A stretch of 64,000 bases of DNA. It comes from Cymbomonas tetramitiformis. Its lineage: Eukaryota; Chlorophyta; Pyramimonadophyceae; Pyramimonadales; Pyramimonadaceae. The notes under the pieces were generated by a model that saw only the letters and a list, made by a program, of their open reading frames with translations, searched no databases and was not told the origin of the DNA. The translations under genes and the position numbers were made by a program. Positions 31,340 to 42,374 of the stretch are shown here, piece by piece; position 1 is the stretch's first letter, and every line of letters starts with the position of its first letter. Location of the stretch: the NCBI GenBank assembly GCA_001247695.2, contig LGRX02027794.1:62001-126000 (forward strand), in the 5' to 3' direction.

Positions 31340-32470
31340 CGTGTGGATTTGCATATGGACAGCGTATGGACATCACAAGGACCCATATGGACAACCGTAT
31401 GGACGGTCTGGACAGATTTCTGGCGAAACCTTGATGCATATGTAAGAACCATACGGACGACGCGTAATTGTGGTGTCCATATGAAAATGTCCCATGGACA
31501 CCGTAAGGATTTCGTAAGGACACCGTATGGACGGCCGTATGGACACCGTATGGACAGAACACATGTCCACATGGTGTCCATACGCATGGACAGAGGCACT
31601 ATCCAACCGCACGACAGCGCAGGGACACCGTATGGAAACCCGTATGGATAGCATATGGACGTCGTAACCGGACGTGCGGACAACGTATGGACTACCGTAA
31701 GGACAGCGTATGGATAGCGTATGAACATCACAGTCGCACGTGCGGACACCGTATGTAATGCCGCAAGGACGGCATATGGACGGCGCATGGACATCGTAAA
31801 CGTGCGTGCGGACGGCATATGGACTCCCATAAGGACAGCGTATGGACGTCTCATGGACATCGTAACCGGACGTGCGGACAACGTATGGACCACCGTAAGG
31901 ACAGCGTATGGATAGCGCATGGACCTCATAATCGCACGTGCGGACACCGTATGTAATCCCGTAAGGACGGCATATGGACGACGCATGGACATCGTAAACG
32001 TGCGTGCGGACGGTATATGGACTCCCATATGGATGACGTATGGAGGACGCATGGACATCATAATCGCACGTACGGACATCGTATGGACCACCGTAAGGAC
32101 AGCGTATGGATAGCGCATGGACATTATAATCGCACGTGCGGACACCGTATGTAAATCCGTAAGGATAGCATATGGACGACGCATGGACATCGTAAACGTG
32201 CGTGCGGATGGCATATGTACTCCCATATGGACAACGTATGGACGACGCATGTACATCATAATCACACGTACGGACACCGTGTGGACTACCATATGGACAT
32301 CGTAAACGTGCGTGCGGACGGCATATGGACACCCATAAGGACGGTCAATAATAGATCGTCCACACGCATGGACATCGGTGTCCGTACGTGTGGATAGCTT
32401 TTGTTTATAGATATCAATGCGTATGGACGATGCAGTCCACGCGTACGGACATCGGTGTCCGTGCGCGTGG
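31340..32470. repeat. Left subterminal array of CGTATGGAC motifs, 11-12 bp spacing
   Basis: Dozens of degenerate copies of (C)GTATGGACA/G on one strand, spaced mostly 11-12 bp (about one helical turn), with occasional opposite-strand GTCCATACG or GTCCACACG. From about 31720 they form three higher-order repeats of ~198 bp, marked by TCGCACGTGCGGACACCG at about 31734, 31932 and 32129. In CACTA elements such arrays bind the TnpA protein and are needed for transposition. The long minus frames across this region (MSMRRPYAVLT... type) are repeat read-through, not genes. Confidence 0.9.
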
Positions 32471-32551
32471 ATAGCTTGTGATACACAAAATATTTACAAG
32501 GTACAGGGATACACAAAATATTTACAAAATGTTTACAAAATGTTTTCTAGC

Positions 32552-34838
32552 CTAGCTTCTCGGCTTCTTTGCTGGCTTTTCACCTTCTTCCTTTTTTCTG
32601 TCAACTTTTCTCTTTGGAATTTGGAATTTGGAATTGGGAGCGGAACCGCCCTTAACCTTCTCATCCTTCTTCCCATCCTTCTTGTCCTCCTCATCCTCCT
32701 CAGAGTTGGTTTGCTCCTCGTCCTCGACCTTCTCGTCGACGCCCTCGCCCCTCTCCTCATCCTCCACAGTCTCTCCGTCATTAGCAGCGGCGGGATCCTC
32801 GACAGCCTCAACAACAGCATCATTAGCATCACCATCGGCCGCGTTCTCCTCTTCAACTTCCGATTCTTGTGCATCTTGCTTCTGACACCCCCGCACGTCC
32901 TGGAACCAGTGACGGCTCGTTCCTCTCGTATGGAACTGCAAGTGAATGCAACCTAAGTAAGTGCATTAAGAGCAACGACAACAATTGACAAGCTAAATAC
33001 CACTAGAACAATACAAGCAAACACACCGTGACGGGGGGGTATCCACGGTCCCGTTCCGATACCTCAGCAGGCTCCAACTTCAGGCCGGCCAGTTTTCTCG
33101 CTGTCAGCCTCTCGGGATACAGCTTCTCCGTGTTGGCGTGCCTCAAGTAGGCCTTGTGTATCCTGCGTACATAAACCACTTGTTAGACGGCGTCCTTACG
33201 TATGTACACCGTCTTCCACCCGTATGGACGGCACAATAAATGGTGTCCACGCGTATGGACAGCAAAACAACACCACGCACACATGTACACATGGACGTTC
33301 GCGTAAGTGCAAAAGGTAAAAATGTGAACGTTGCAGGGGAAGGCAGGGAGGGAGGGAGGACTTGCCAGATAACATTTTTCTTACTATAACTGACTGGAGG
33401 TTGTGCTCCAGCATCTCCATCGTTTTATTAGCCGTCCCGGTGCGGAGTTGCTCGGCACTCACGAGCTCGTCCACCATCGACATGTGGTGGGAAAGAATCC
33501 GCTCCACGGGGTAAACCTCCCCCTTATCTGGGAGGTGAACGACGAATTCAACGTACAGCTCGTAGGTATCTTTGGGCAAAATCATTGGTTTCTCGTTCAA
33601 TGAATTTCCCGGCCCGATGGCGGCGACGGTAGCCCGACCAATGACAAGGTTCGGGAGGCCAGATTTGGTGGCCTTTCCGGTGTCGTAACCGGTACCGATA
33701 CGACCCACGTCCGCCTGGGGGGTGGCGAAGACGTCCACCTGGTCCCCTACGGCCAAGGGGCCCCCGAGGTTGGGGGAGTGCTTCTCTGCCTGCGGGACCG
33801 GCTCTTCGGGGACCGTCTGTTGAGGCGCTTCCACCTGGACACCGTGCGGACGACGTGTGGACTAAGTCGTTCGTACGGGCGACACACGCGTGGAAACATA
33901 TAAGAAAAACAGTGAAGAACTGGCGCTCACTGGCCAAAACGTACACCCCTGTGGACAACGTGCAAACTACGTGGTTCATAAGGGTGGAAACAATCAAGCG
34001 GCACAAGTTGAAAAAAGGTTCACATAACCACGAGCTTGGACACCGTTGCACAACGTGTGGACACCGGCGCTCACAGGCGGAAGAGCACAAAAGTTACCTT
34101 TACTTCCGGTTTCTTTTCAGGGGCTTCAGGGGCTTTGGCACCAAGCGCTGTGAAGATCTCAAAGTGCTTCCCTTCAGTGAGTGGCTTGCCAGCAGCAATT
34201 GCCAGAGCCACCTGCAGGCACGCCTCTGTCTCCTCCGGGTCCGGCGCATCCCTGTGCCCGTATACCTTGTACCCGGCCGCTGGACCCTTGTACCGGATGT
34301 GAAAACCGTCGGGGAAGTCCTGGGTGACCTTCCACTTCCAGCGACCGGGCCCCTCCGAGTTATTTTTCAAATAACTCAACCGGTTGGTGACGTATGTTTT
34401 CACCATCCGCAAGGGCACCTGCGGGTGGCGGGACTGGATATGCTTGGCGATTTTGGTGTGCTTGGCCGCCCCAATGACGGCGACCGTCCCAGGGGGTATC
34501 AGGCCTTTTTCCTGCCAGTCGTCGATGACCTCCCGGGCGTCTTCCTTCATGTCATTTAAGACTTGGGCGCCCGGGTCCACCACCAACCGCGCTGTATTTG
34601 CGGCCTGCGCAGCCTCTGCAGGTTGCGCTGCACCCCCTGCCCCGGCAGCCCCTGCAAACAGCAGCATTTGCTGCTGCATGCTTTGCATCTGCTGAAACAT
34701 CTGCTGCATGGTGGTGTTTGACGCGGTCGCCTCCACCAAGCTGGTTTGGCGACGCTGGTTTGGCGAGGGAGTGGGGGCGGTGGGTGGTGATTTCGGGTTC
34801 TGTGTGCGTTGTCTACTGGGCTGAACTCGTTTGGCCAT
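32552..34838 (-). CDS. TnpA/TNP1-like accessory protein of the CACTA element, 4 exons, 577 aa
   Basis: Exons 34838-34098, 33834-33362, 33162-33027 and 32935-32552 join in consistent phase (741+473+136+384 nt = 578 codons with stop). Exon 1: basic, Pro-rich N-terminus, Gln/Met-rich coiled-coil-like stretch (residues about 44-58), Ala/Gly linker, then a globular part with KTYVTNRLSYLKNNSEG and WKWKVTQDFPDGFHIRY. Exon 2: GDQVDVFATPQADVGRIGTG, then a beta-rich LVIGRATVAAIGPGN...YELYVEFVVHLPDKGEVYP, resembling the C-terminal domain of plant En/Spm TNP1-type proteins. Exon 4: a highly acidic tail (EDEEDKKDGKKDEK) ending KPAKKPRS, a likely nuclear localisation signal. By analogy it binds the subterminal motifs. 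Introns 2 and 3 (33163-33361, 33835-34097) themselves contain that motif. Donor GTCCTC of exon 2 is weak but required by phase. Confidence 0.8.
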
Positions 34839-35123
34839 GTTGGGAACTTACGAAACAAAATTTGCGAGGTGGTTCGTTTGCTGGAGGACTGTGGGCGTTT
34901 GTGGGCGTTTTGGCGGCGATGGGATGAAAACGGTACTCACGGGCGTGGACAGCGCTGACTTCGTGGCGTTCATCCGTACAGTACGGGCATGAACGTATGG
35001 ACGTTTGACCGTTGAGCTGGTGCATGAGACAGCGTCTTTTGAAAATGCATGTCTCAATTTCTTTTTTCTCTTTCAAATTGGTATCAGAGTCCTCTCTGTA
35101 GGGAAACGCGGCGGTTTTTCATC

Positions 35124-35223
35124 ATCGTGGGTGCATGGCCGAGTGGTCAAATGTTGGTAAGCCGAACGCGTTCTCGCGAGGGTGAGGGGTTCGAATCCCC
35201 TTGAAGGCATTGGCATCCACGAT
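35124..35223 (+). ncRNA. tRNA-like module with pol III A and B boxes
   Basis: A box TGGCCGAGTGGT (35136-35147) and B box GGTTCGAATCC (35188-35198) at tRNA-like spacing, with a perfect T-arm (AGGGG/CCCCT). The usual 7-bp acceptor stem next to the T-arm does not form (4 of 7 pairs). Instead ATCGTGGGTGC (35124-35134) can pair with GCATCCACGAT (35213-35223), enclosing the module in an 11-bp stem with one G-U pair. It resembles a Ser/Leu-type tRNA or a tRNA-derived SINE head rather than a functional tRNA. A PBS-like sequence lies 35 bp upstream. Confidence 0.5.
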
Positions 35224-35299
35224 ACCCCTTGTGTTCTAGCGATAAGAGGCGATTGCCGCCAAGGACGCCGCTAGTGCACAAGGGGTGTCGTGGGTGCCA
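35211..35299. repeat. 89-nt hairpin, 23-bp plus 6-bp stem
   Basis: Arms 35211-35233 and 35277-35299 pair over 23 positions; the only two non-Watson-Crick pairs are G-U in RNA. After a 2x2 internal loop, CTAGCG (35236-35241) pairs with CGCTAG (35269-35274). The loop contains a further GGC/GCC pair. Preservation by G-U changes hints at an RNA-level structure. The first 13 nt of the 5' arm can alternatively pair with 35124-35134. Confidence 0.75.
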
Positions 35300-36221
35300 A
35301 CCCACGCCTTCATGCCATTTTCAGTTTCTGTAACTCACGGAGACCGTCCGATTAAGACGGGGGGGGTTCATCTGGGCCGTCGATTGCACTGTCCGCTGGG
35401 AAACAATCCCACTGAGTGCCTGTTCTGGGGTAAATCGCAAGCAGCGAGAGGGCGCCTAACCCCCCTCTCACTTTTTTTTTGTCCCCACGCTCCGATTTTA
35501 GCCCTCCATCGACCTTTTTTAGGGGTGTTTTGTTTTTTGCCATTTTTTCGCTAAGTATTTCTACCCAAATGTCCACACGTGTGGTAAAATGTGCTGTCCG
35601 TACGTTGTCCATACGGTTTTTATGTTTTTTGTTTTCGTGAGGTCAGCTTTTTTTTGCGTCCGTGCGTGTAAAAAAACCGTCCATGGGACATGAATCATAC
35701 GGACAGTCAAGGCTAACTCGAATGGACAGCGTATGGACTGCTAACTGACGTTTCCACGCGTGTGGACAGTTTTCAACAAAAAACGTATAAACACTATAGA
35801 GTCGTACGAAAACACGTAATTCACCGTGTGCTTTTGCTATCCATCCATGCGGACTGCTCAAAATGTGTGGTTATTTCCAACCACATGGACAGACCGTCCA
35901 TGGGACATGCAGACGTACGAAAAATGTGCCATTTCATACGAAATTCGTACAAAACCCACATGGACAGCTAACTGACGTTTCCACGCGTGTGGACAACCGA
36001 TCTCATGGAACCGTATGGACTAGAATGCTTGCGGCATCCACACGGACAACACATAGCGTCCATCCATAATCTAACGTGTGGACGACGAGTTTACAACCTT
36101 GACGTAAGTGTTGGTGCATGCGCGCAGATGTGACATGGAACGTATGAACATCGTTGTCCATACGCTGGAAACCTAAGCCGGGCGTACGGACACCGTACGG
36201 ACGACGCACGGACGACCAAAT

Positions 36222-39200
36222 ATGCCATTTTGTCCCTGCGTTGAATGCAATGGTGAAAGGTGGTTATCCAGTAAGCAAACTCTCCGGCACGTGCGTGCCA
36301 ATGGACTTCATGGTGATCGATCGCCGTCACCAGAGCGACAACAAGATGAGGAGGAGACACAAGAACGCAGTGATGAGGAGGAATTCCCAGAAGATGTTGC
36401 CATCCACGAGGCAGCAAATGCGACGATCGAAAAAATCAATCGGCTCTTCTTGGGACCTCAAGAGGACCCAAGCGCAGAGGTAGGTCCTCCTTATCAGCTA
36501 AGTCAGCAATTCAGCATTCATCACATTCATGTGTTCTTTGAGGATGTGTGTGTGTGTGTGTGTGTGTTTGTGAGCAGGAAAGTGTAGAAAACGTCCAAGC
36601 GTCCGCTAACGTCGTGGCGAACAATTTCGTGTTGGATCTTCTCGTCTCCCACAACCACCACAACAGCTCGCAGGCCTACTTCGATGCGATTCTGAACATT
36701 CTGCGTGTTCACTACATCGACAATGTAGCCGATAGTGCACATACTCTCATCGCAGAGGTTCCATCTACATATGCACAAGTGATGCAGAAGTGGAAGGAGA
36801 TGTTCAAGGGATACAACGAAGTGGACGTTTGCCCCGAGTGCTCCGAATTCTTTCAAAACGAGCACGCCAACTGCGACAAGTGTCCGAAATGCCTGGAACC
36901 GAGATACGAGGACGGAAAGACGGTGAACGGGGTATACATTCCAGGTCGAGCTCGCTGTATTTTTCGATGGTGGCCGCTCGAAACGCTGTTCACCGTATTC
37001 TTCCTGACGCCGGAGTTAGCCATGCTAGCGCGTACGTGGTGGAAAGAAGGCATTTTGGACAAAGACCCCCGAGCGGAAATACATGGTATACTCGGTGAGT
37101 TTACTCCGAAATTTCAATCCATGACTGTGTACACCGCATGGACGTAAGGGCAGTACGTCGTCCGTAGGTACGATCGGCATCGTCCGCCCGTGTGGACAAA
37201 GCAAGTGCGGAATTCGTATGTCGTATTTCCCACTGCTCGTGCAAGCTCGTCCATGTAGGTGAACACCATATGGATGGTATGCACGTACGCCGTCCGTACG
37301 CACGGACAATGTTACCCACCCATGTGAACAGTTTAATTGCGGAAATCTTAGGTCTCATTTCCCAGAGCTCGTGCAAACCTGTCCATGACTGTGAACACCG
37401 CATGGACAATTCGTTCGTTCGTTGTCCGTACGTGTGTAAGTAGTTATCCACCCGTGTGGACAGTGAGTGTAAGGAATTCTTATGTATCGTTTCCCAATGC
37501 TCGTGCAGACTCGCCAGGATTTCTCAACTTCGTTCGCAACAAGTGGGACATATTCAAAGACCCGAGGAACATTGCCATTATGGCGTGTGCAGATGGCGTC
37601 CAATCCTTCAACGACGGCATTCGCACGGTGACTCCGCTGTGTTTTACGATTGTCAACTTCCCGGGAGAAATTCGCTGCAAACGAGAATACGTGATGACTT
37701 GGGGAATCTGGGATGGAAAACCGAAAGTCAGCAGCAAGTTCTACGACATGTTCACCTTGGAGGTTAACAGACTGACTAACGGCGTACGCATGTTCGATGT
37801 GATTACCAACACGGTTTTCACGTTCAAGCTCGTGCTGTACAAAATGCTCGAAGATTACATTGGCTTGAGCGACGCGGCGAGACGATTCGGAGCTAATTCG
37901 TACTACGCTTGCCTGAAATGCTGGATCCGGGGTACCGAGAAATCTACAACTGGTCTAACGAAAATCATATATTCCTCACTACACCAAGGACTGCAACCAG
38001 GTAAACGCATGACCCCGTCGCTTGTCCCCTTTCCTTCTTCGGCCGTACGTACGGAGTATGTGTGCCCACCGTGTGGACACCCCCCGGACAGCTCGTGGAT
38101 TTTAGCTTAAATTATGTGTTAAAGAACACCCTGTCCGGGCTTGTGGATACCGGCGTCCGCACGCGTGGACGCCTGGAGTCCGATGTGTTCCGTACGCGTG
38201 ATTCACCGTCTAAGCGTGTCATGTTGATTTTCGCCGTCATTGAGCAGGTGAACCAATCCCTTTTCGCACCAACAGCGAAGTCCGTGAAACCCAACAGCTC
38301 CACGCCAAGATGATCAGAGAGGGACGAGTGCCTAAACAAATCGTCGAGGAATTCATGAAGCAGAGCGGGGTTAAGGAACCATGCCCGATGTCAATCATTC
38401 CTGATTTTGACGTTGTACGGGACTACCTTCTCGACCTGATGCACATCTTCTACAACCTGATTCACGGCGTCCACTGCGTGATTTTTGTTGATGGTTGGGG
38501 ACCGAACACACGCAACTATGCGCGGAAGATGAAGGTCCATCGATCGTGGGTTATCGCACCCCCACCCAGAAATGTAAACGATCGAAGATCTGCTGCGAAG
38601 CGACTGGCAGGTAAGCTTGTAGGTCGTTTGCGAGTTTCTGCTGTTCCACACGGGTGAACACCGTGTTGCTGCCGGACGGACGGCGCATGTAACCGTACGG
38701 ACGACGTATGGACCATCCACTGTATGCCTAACAATGTAAAGTCTTTGCAGACAAACCATCACCGTGGGGACTGTCACCGATCGCAAAGACCGGTGCAATC
38801 AAGTGGGTACGAGGTCTGAAGCTCGCGACAAATATGGGACCTCTAGCTAAGAAACTTCTGCAGGAAAAGTACAAGAACCCGAAAAAGGTGCGGAAGATGA
38901 AGGCCGCGGAGCTGGTAGTATCCCTCACTTCTGGGATACTGGGCGTTATTGCATCCTGGCAAAATGCTGACGGGCAAGTTCTCCGACCACAATACGCGAG
39001 GTTCGTTGGTGAATTTTCGGTGGTGGTTCGAGAATTAACCGCCCCCTCAATTCATCCAGAGGTACGTTAAGCCTAATCAACCCGTGTGCTTCCGTGTGGA
39101 TGTTCTCGGACACCGTACGGACGCCGCACGGACGGCGTATGAAGCCGTTGTCCATCCGGTTGTTCCTCCACCATTCACACCTGGCATGTCCCGGTTCGAG

Positions 39201-40881
39201 ATTAAGGTTGCCTCTCATTATTTTGCCTTTCAGGAAATGAACAAGCTGCAGAGCCGAGTCATGCAGTTGAGAGATGAGATGGAGCGGAACAACTCCCCTG
39301 AGACGTTGGTGATTATGTCGCATCTTCTCGTGCACATTGTCGACCAGCTGAAGGACAACGGCCCTGCACGGGAAATCTGGATGTATGTCTTCGAAGACTA
39401 TTTCGGGTTGTTGAAGCTGTCCATCAAGACCCGCTCACAACCCGTCGCCAGCATGATGAAAGGACTGGAGTTGCGGCGAACGGTTTCCATGGTTGCTGGC
39501 ATCAAGCGAATGCATCGAAGTGGTCGAGCTCCCCAGTATCGACCTCCTGCAAAGCAGAACATCTTTACAACGAAATCAAGCACTGTGCGGCCAACCGCTG
39601 GTGAGCACATCCCTAAGTATCATGTGTGCCATGCATGTTAGTCTTTCCATGCGTGTGGATGCTTTTTAAGTACGTGTGCACGAAGTCGTTCACACGTGTG
39701 GCCAGCGATTCATACGCACGGACGGTACTTTACTATTGTCCGTTTGGTCAATACCACCTGTCCAAGCGCGTGGACGAAGAGCCCACCGTGCGGACGACGT
39801 CGTCCACATGTGTTTAACACCTGTCCGTACGTACGGATGGGTTTTCACTATTGTCCGTTTTTTTTTTCTCTTCAGTCTTCTTATGAGACAACTAATTCGC
39901 TTGCGCGGCGTCAATCGCAACAGATGACAGAGAAAAGATTCAAGTCTACCTTCGTACCGAGTTCCCCGAGTACGACACTCTGTGCAAAAAGTTCGACGAC
40001 ACACTCGACTCATTCAACAGGTACCAACTTATGTGCATGTCTGTAAATTGTGCGAACGCCACGTGGACGGCGTACGGACGGCGTACGGCCACCGTATGAC
40101 AACGTACGGAACATTGAGTCCACCCGTGTGTACTTGCGAATGCAGGAACGTTGGACAACGGAATCGTCGCAACCGACGGGCGGGTCGTCGAAGGCCGATG
40201 ACGAATGACGTGGTTCCGGTGTTTCTACAACCAGACACGTGGAGAAGGTGCCCAAGAACTTTGCAGATTCAGCCTTTCACCGAGGAGGAGCAGACCTTCG
40301 CCTTGGCCGGGATCGCCCCGTGGACGGAGTATCCTAGCATCAAGATTGGGCGTGAAGATTTTCGAGTGCACGACAGCGACATTGGTTTGAAGAGTTGTCA
40401 ACGGTATTTCAAGAGCATCTTTCGAAGTCCGGGAGTGCCAACTCCAGCTCAACTTCTTACAGGCGAGATACCGGACGATGACGTTGAAGATAGGTATGGG
40501 GAAATCATGAAGATCGTCAAGCTTGATCTTCCCGGTCACGAGATCTTTCTGTTGAAGGCCCGTTGGTACCCAAAGGCGGCTGCGCTTGCGGACGATATCA
40601 GCAAGAACATTTACCTGCGCAAAGACATGCCATGGGACGTGTCTCGGCCATTCGTTCGCGCAAACAGCATTGAGAATCAAGTGGTAATTCAGGATGTTCC
40701 TTTCATGCCGGCTTGGCTTGCCCGGTACAAAGAAAATGTTGTCCCTTTGGCCATTCGACGACGAACTGATTGCTTGCAAGTTGTGTTGGATCGCAAGGCG
40801 GATTTCTTCCGTGAAATCGATGATAACAGTAGTAGCGAGGATGACCGTAGTAGTTCATCTGATTCAGATGATTGCGGATGA
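36222..40881 (+). CDS. CACTA (En/Spm) Tnp2-type transposase, 8 exons, 1046 aa
   Basis: Exons 36222-36479, 36578-37094, 37509-38000, 38248-38610, 38751-39061, 39234-39600, 39924-40020 and 40146-40881 join with consistent phases to 3141 nt. Order of features: N-terminal Cys cluster MPFCPCVEC...HVRANG like the transposase-associated zinc domain; acidic linker; CPECSEFF...CDKCPKC zinc motif; RWWPLETLF; the Transposase_21/tnp2 core with W.IFKDPRNIAIMACADGVQSFND (catalytic-region Asp in CADG) and GEIRCKREYVMTWGIW; FGANSYYACLKCW; DYLLDLMHIFYNLIHG; then a DUF4218-like region (IMSHLLVHIVDQLKDNGP..WMYVFEDYFGLLK); a basic NRRNRRAGRRRP segment; and a Ser/Asp-rich tail. The enzyme would bind the TIRs and cut and paste the element. 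No frame break was found. Exons 6-7 needed the acceptor CAACAG|ATGACA; upstream alternatives give stops. Confidence 0.9.
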
Positions 40882-40889
40882 TACACGAT

Positions 40890-42350
40890 GTATTATATAT
40901 GTAAATAAACCGTATGTGCGCGGACACCTGTATTCACACGCATGATTCCGCTAATCCATACGGGTAAACCCTTATCCACACGCGCGGATGTATGTGTCCA
41001 CACGCGTGTTTCAACAAACTTCAATTTTGACGTCCATACGTATGGATTGGCGAAATCCGATCGTCCATACGTCTGTCCACACGTCGTCCGTACGCATGAG
41101 TTCGTTCGTTGACACGCCCCCATGGTGCCCATATATGGCTGATGAAGGGGCAAGCAACGCTCGGGCACACCCAGGCCCGGGTGCAATGGCTGTCCACACG
41201 TGCGGACAAGCGCAAACGAGTGGCACGGCACGGGCCTCACACTGTCCATACGCCCGTCCACACGTCGTTCGTACGCGGCGGTACGACCCAGGGACACGCC
41301 CCCATGGTGTCCATGTGGCTGATGAAGGGGAAGGAAATGCTTGGGTACACCCAGGCCTGGGTGCAATGGCTGTCCACACGTGCGGACACGCGCAAACGAG
41401 TGGCACGGCACGGGCCTCACACTGTCCATACGCCCGTCCACACGTCGTCCGTACGCGTCGGTACGACCCAGGGACACGCCCCCATGGTGTCCATGTGGCT
41501 GATGAAGGGGAAGGAAATGCTTGGGTACACCCAGGCCCGGGTGCAATGGCTGTCCACACGTGCGGACAAGCGCAAACGAGTGGCACGGCACGGGCCTCAC
41601 ACTGTCCATACGCCCGTCCACACGTCGTCCGTACGCGTCGGTACGGTCCAGGGACACGTCCCCATGGTGTCCATGTGGCTGATGAAGGGGAAGGAAATGC
41701 TCGGGTACACCCAGGCCTGGGTGCAATGGGTGTCCACACGTGCGGACAAGCGCAAAAGAGTGGCACGGCACGGGCCTCACACTGTCCATACGCCCGTCCA
41801 CACGTCGTCCGTACGCATCAGTACGTCCAGGGACACGTCCACATGGTGTCCACATGGCTGAGGAGGGGGCAAGCAGTGCTCGGGTACACCCAGGCCCGGG
41901 TGCAATGGCTGTCCACACGTGCGGACAAGCGCAAAAGAGTGGCACGGCACGGGCCTCACACTGTCCATACGCCCGTCCACACGTCGTCCGTACGCGTGGG
42001 TACGGTCCAGGGACACGTCCCCATGGTGTCCATATGGCCGAGGAGGGGTAGAAGCGGCATTTCTCGCAGTCCGCACGTGTGGACAACATTTTCCAGTGGT
42101 TCATGCGTATGGACGGCACCTATCCATACGGTCGGAGCGTCCACACGCGTAATAAAATCAGGTAAACTAGCATACGTCGTCCACACGGATGCGCACGTAC
42201 GGACGACGTATGGATTTATCGTATGGACACCGTATGAACATCACTTTTACAAATTAGACAATTTCACACGTGTGGATTTAGCAAAAAAAGCGTCCATAGG
42301 GTGTCCGTACGCTGTCCACGCGTCGGACGGACGGTTTTCCACGCGTGTAA
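40890..42350. repeat. Right subterminal array with ~180-bp tandem repeats
   Basis: Five full tandem units of about 180 bp (starts near 41111, 41292, 41472, 41652, 41830, with a sixth partial near 42008). Each contains GTCCACACGTGCGGAC, CTGTCCATACGCCC and GTCCACACGTCGTCCGTACG, i.e. inverted pairs of the motif found in the left array, plus the spacer CACCCAGGCC(T/C)GGGTGCAATGG. Outer flanks (40915-41110, 42050-42350) carry single motifs. Units are more than 90% identical by eye, so the array is young. The 480-aa and 408-aa frames across it are repeat read-through. Confidence 0.92.
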
Positions 42351-42374
42351 AAAGGCCAATAATTTGTAGGGCCC

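Larger units (their letters stand above)
34839..36221. promoter_or_regulatory. Divergent promoter region between the two CACTA genes
   Basis: Separates the start codons at 34838 (-) and 36222 (+). It holds a primer-binding-site-like TGGTATCAGAG (35079-35089), a tRNA-like module (35124-35223), a long hairpin (35211-35299), T-rich and C-rich runs (35464-35560), and from about 35575 on scattered copies of the CGTGTGGAC/GTCCATACG motif in both orientations, including two near-identical TAACTGACGTTTCCACGCG blocks at about 35743 and 35969. Motif copies close to the transposase start suggest autoregulation, as described for plant Spm. Confidence 0.55.
31314..42371. mobile_element. Apparently intact CACTA (En/Spm, CMC) DNA transposon, 11,058 bp
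   Basis: The ends are 15-bp perfect terminal inverted repeats CCCTACAAATTATTG (31314-31328) and CAATAATTTGTAGGG (42357-42371). They are flanked by CCC on both sides (31311-31313, 42372-42374), a 3-bp target duplication, with the caveat that it lies in a C-run. CCCTACAA is a recognisable variant of the CACTACAA terminus. Inside are long subterminal repeat arrays (31340-32470 and 40890-42350), a minus-strand TnpA-like gene (32552-34838) and a plus-strand Tnp2-type transposase gene (36222-40881). Both genes read as complete frames after splicing, so the copy could be autonomous. Confidence 0.93.

Noticed and set aside
31252..32332. Long minus-strand frames (346 and 319 aa) of MSMRRPYAVLT-type repeats
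   Set aside because: They read through the left subterminal array in two frames at once; the pattern follows DNA repeat periodicity and has no codon-level constraint.
35124..35223. Functional tRNA gene
   Set aside because: A and B boxes and T-arm are good, but the acceptor stem next to the T-arm does not pair and no proper anticodon arm is clear; reported as tRNA-like only.
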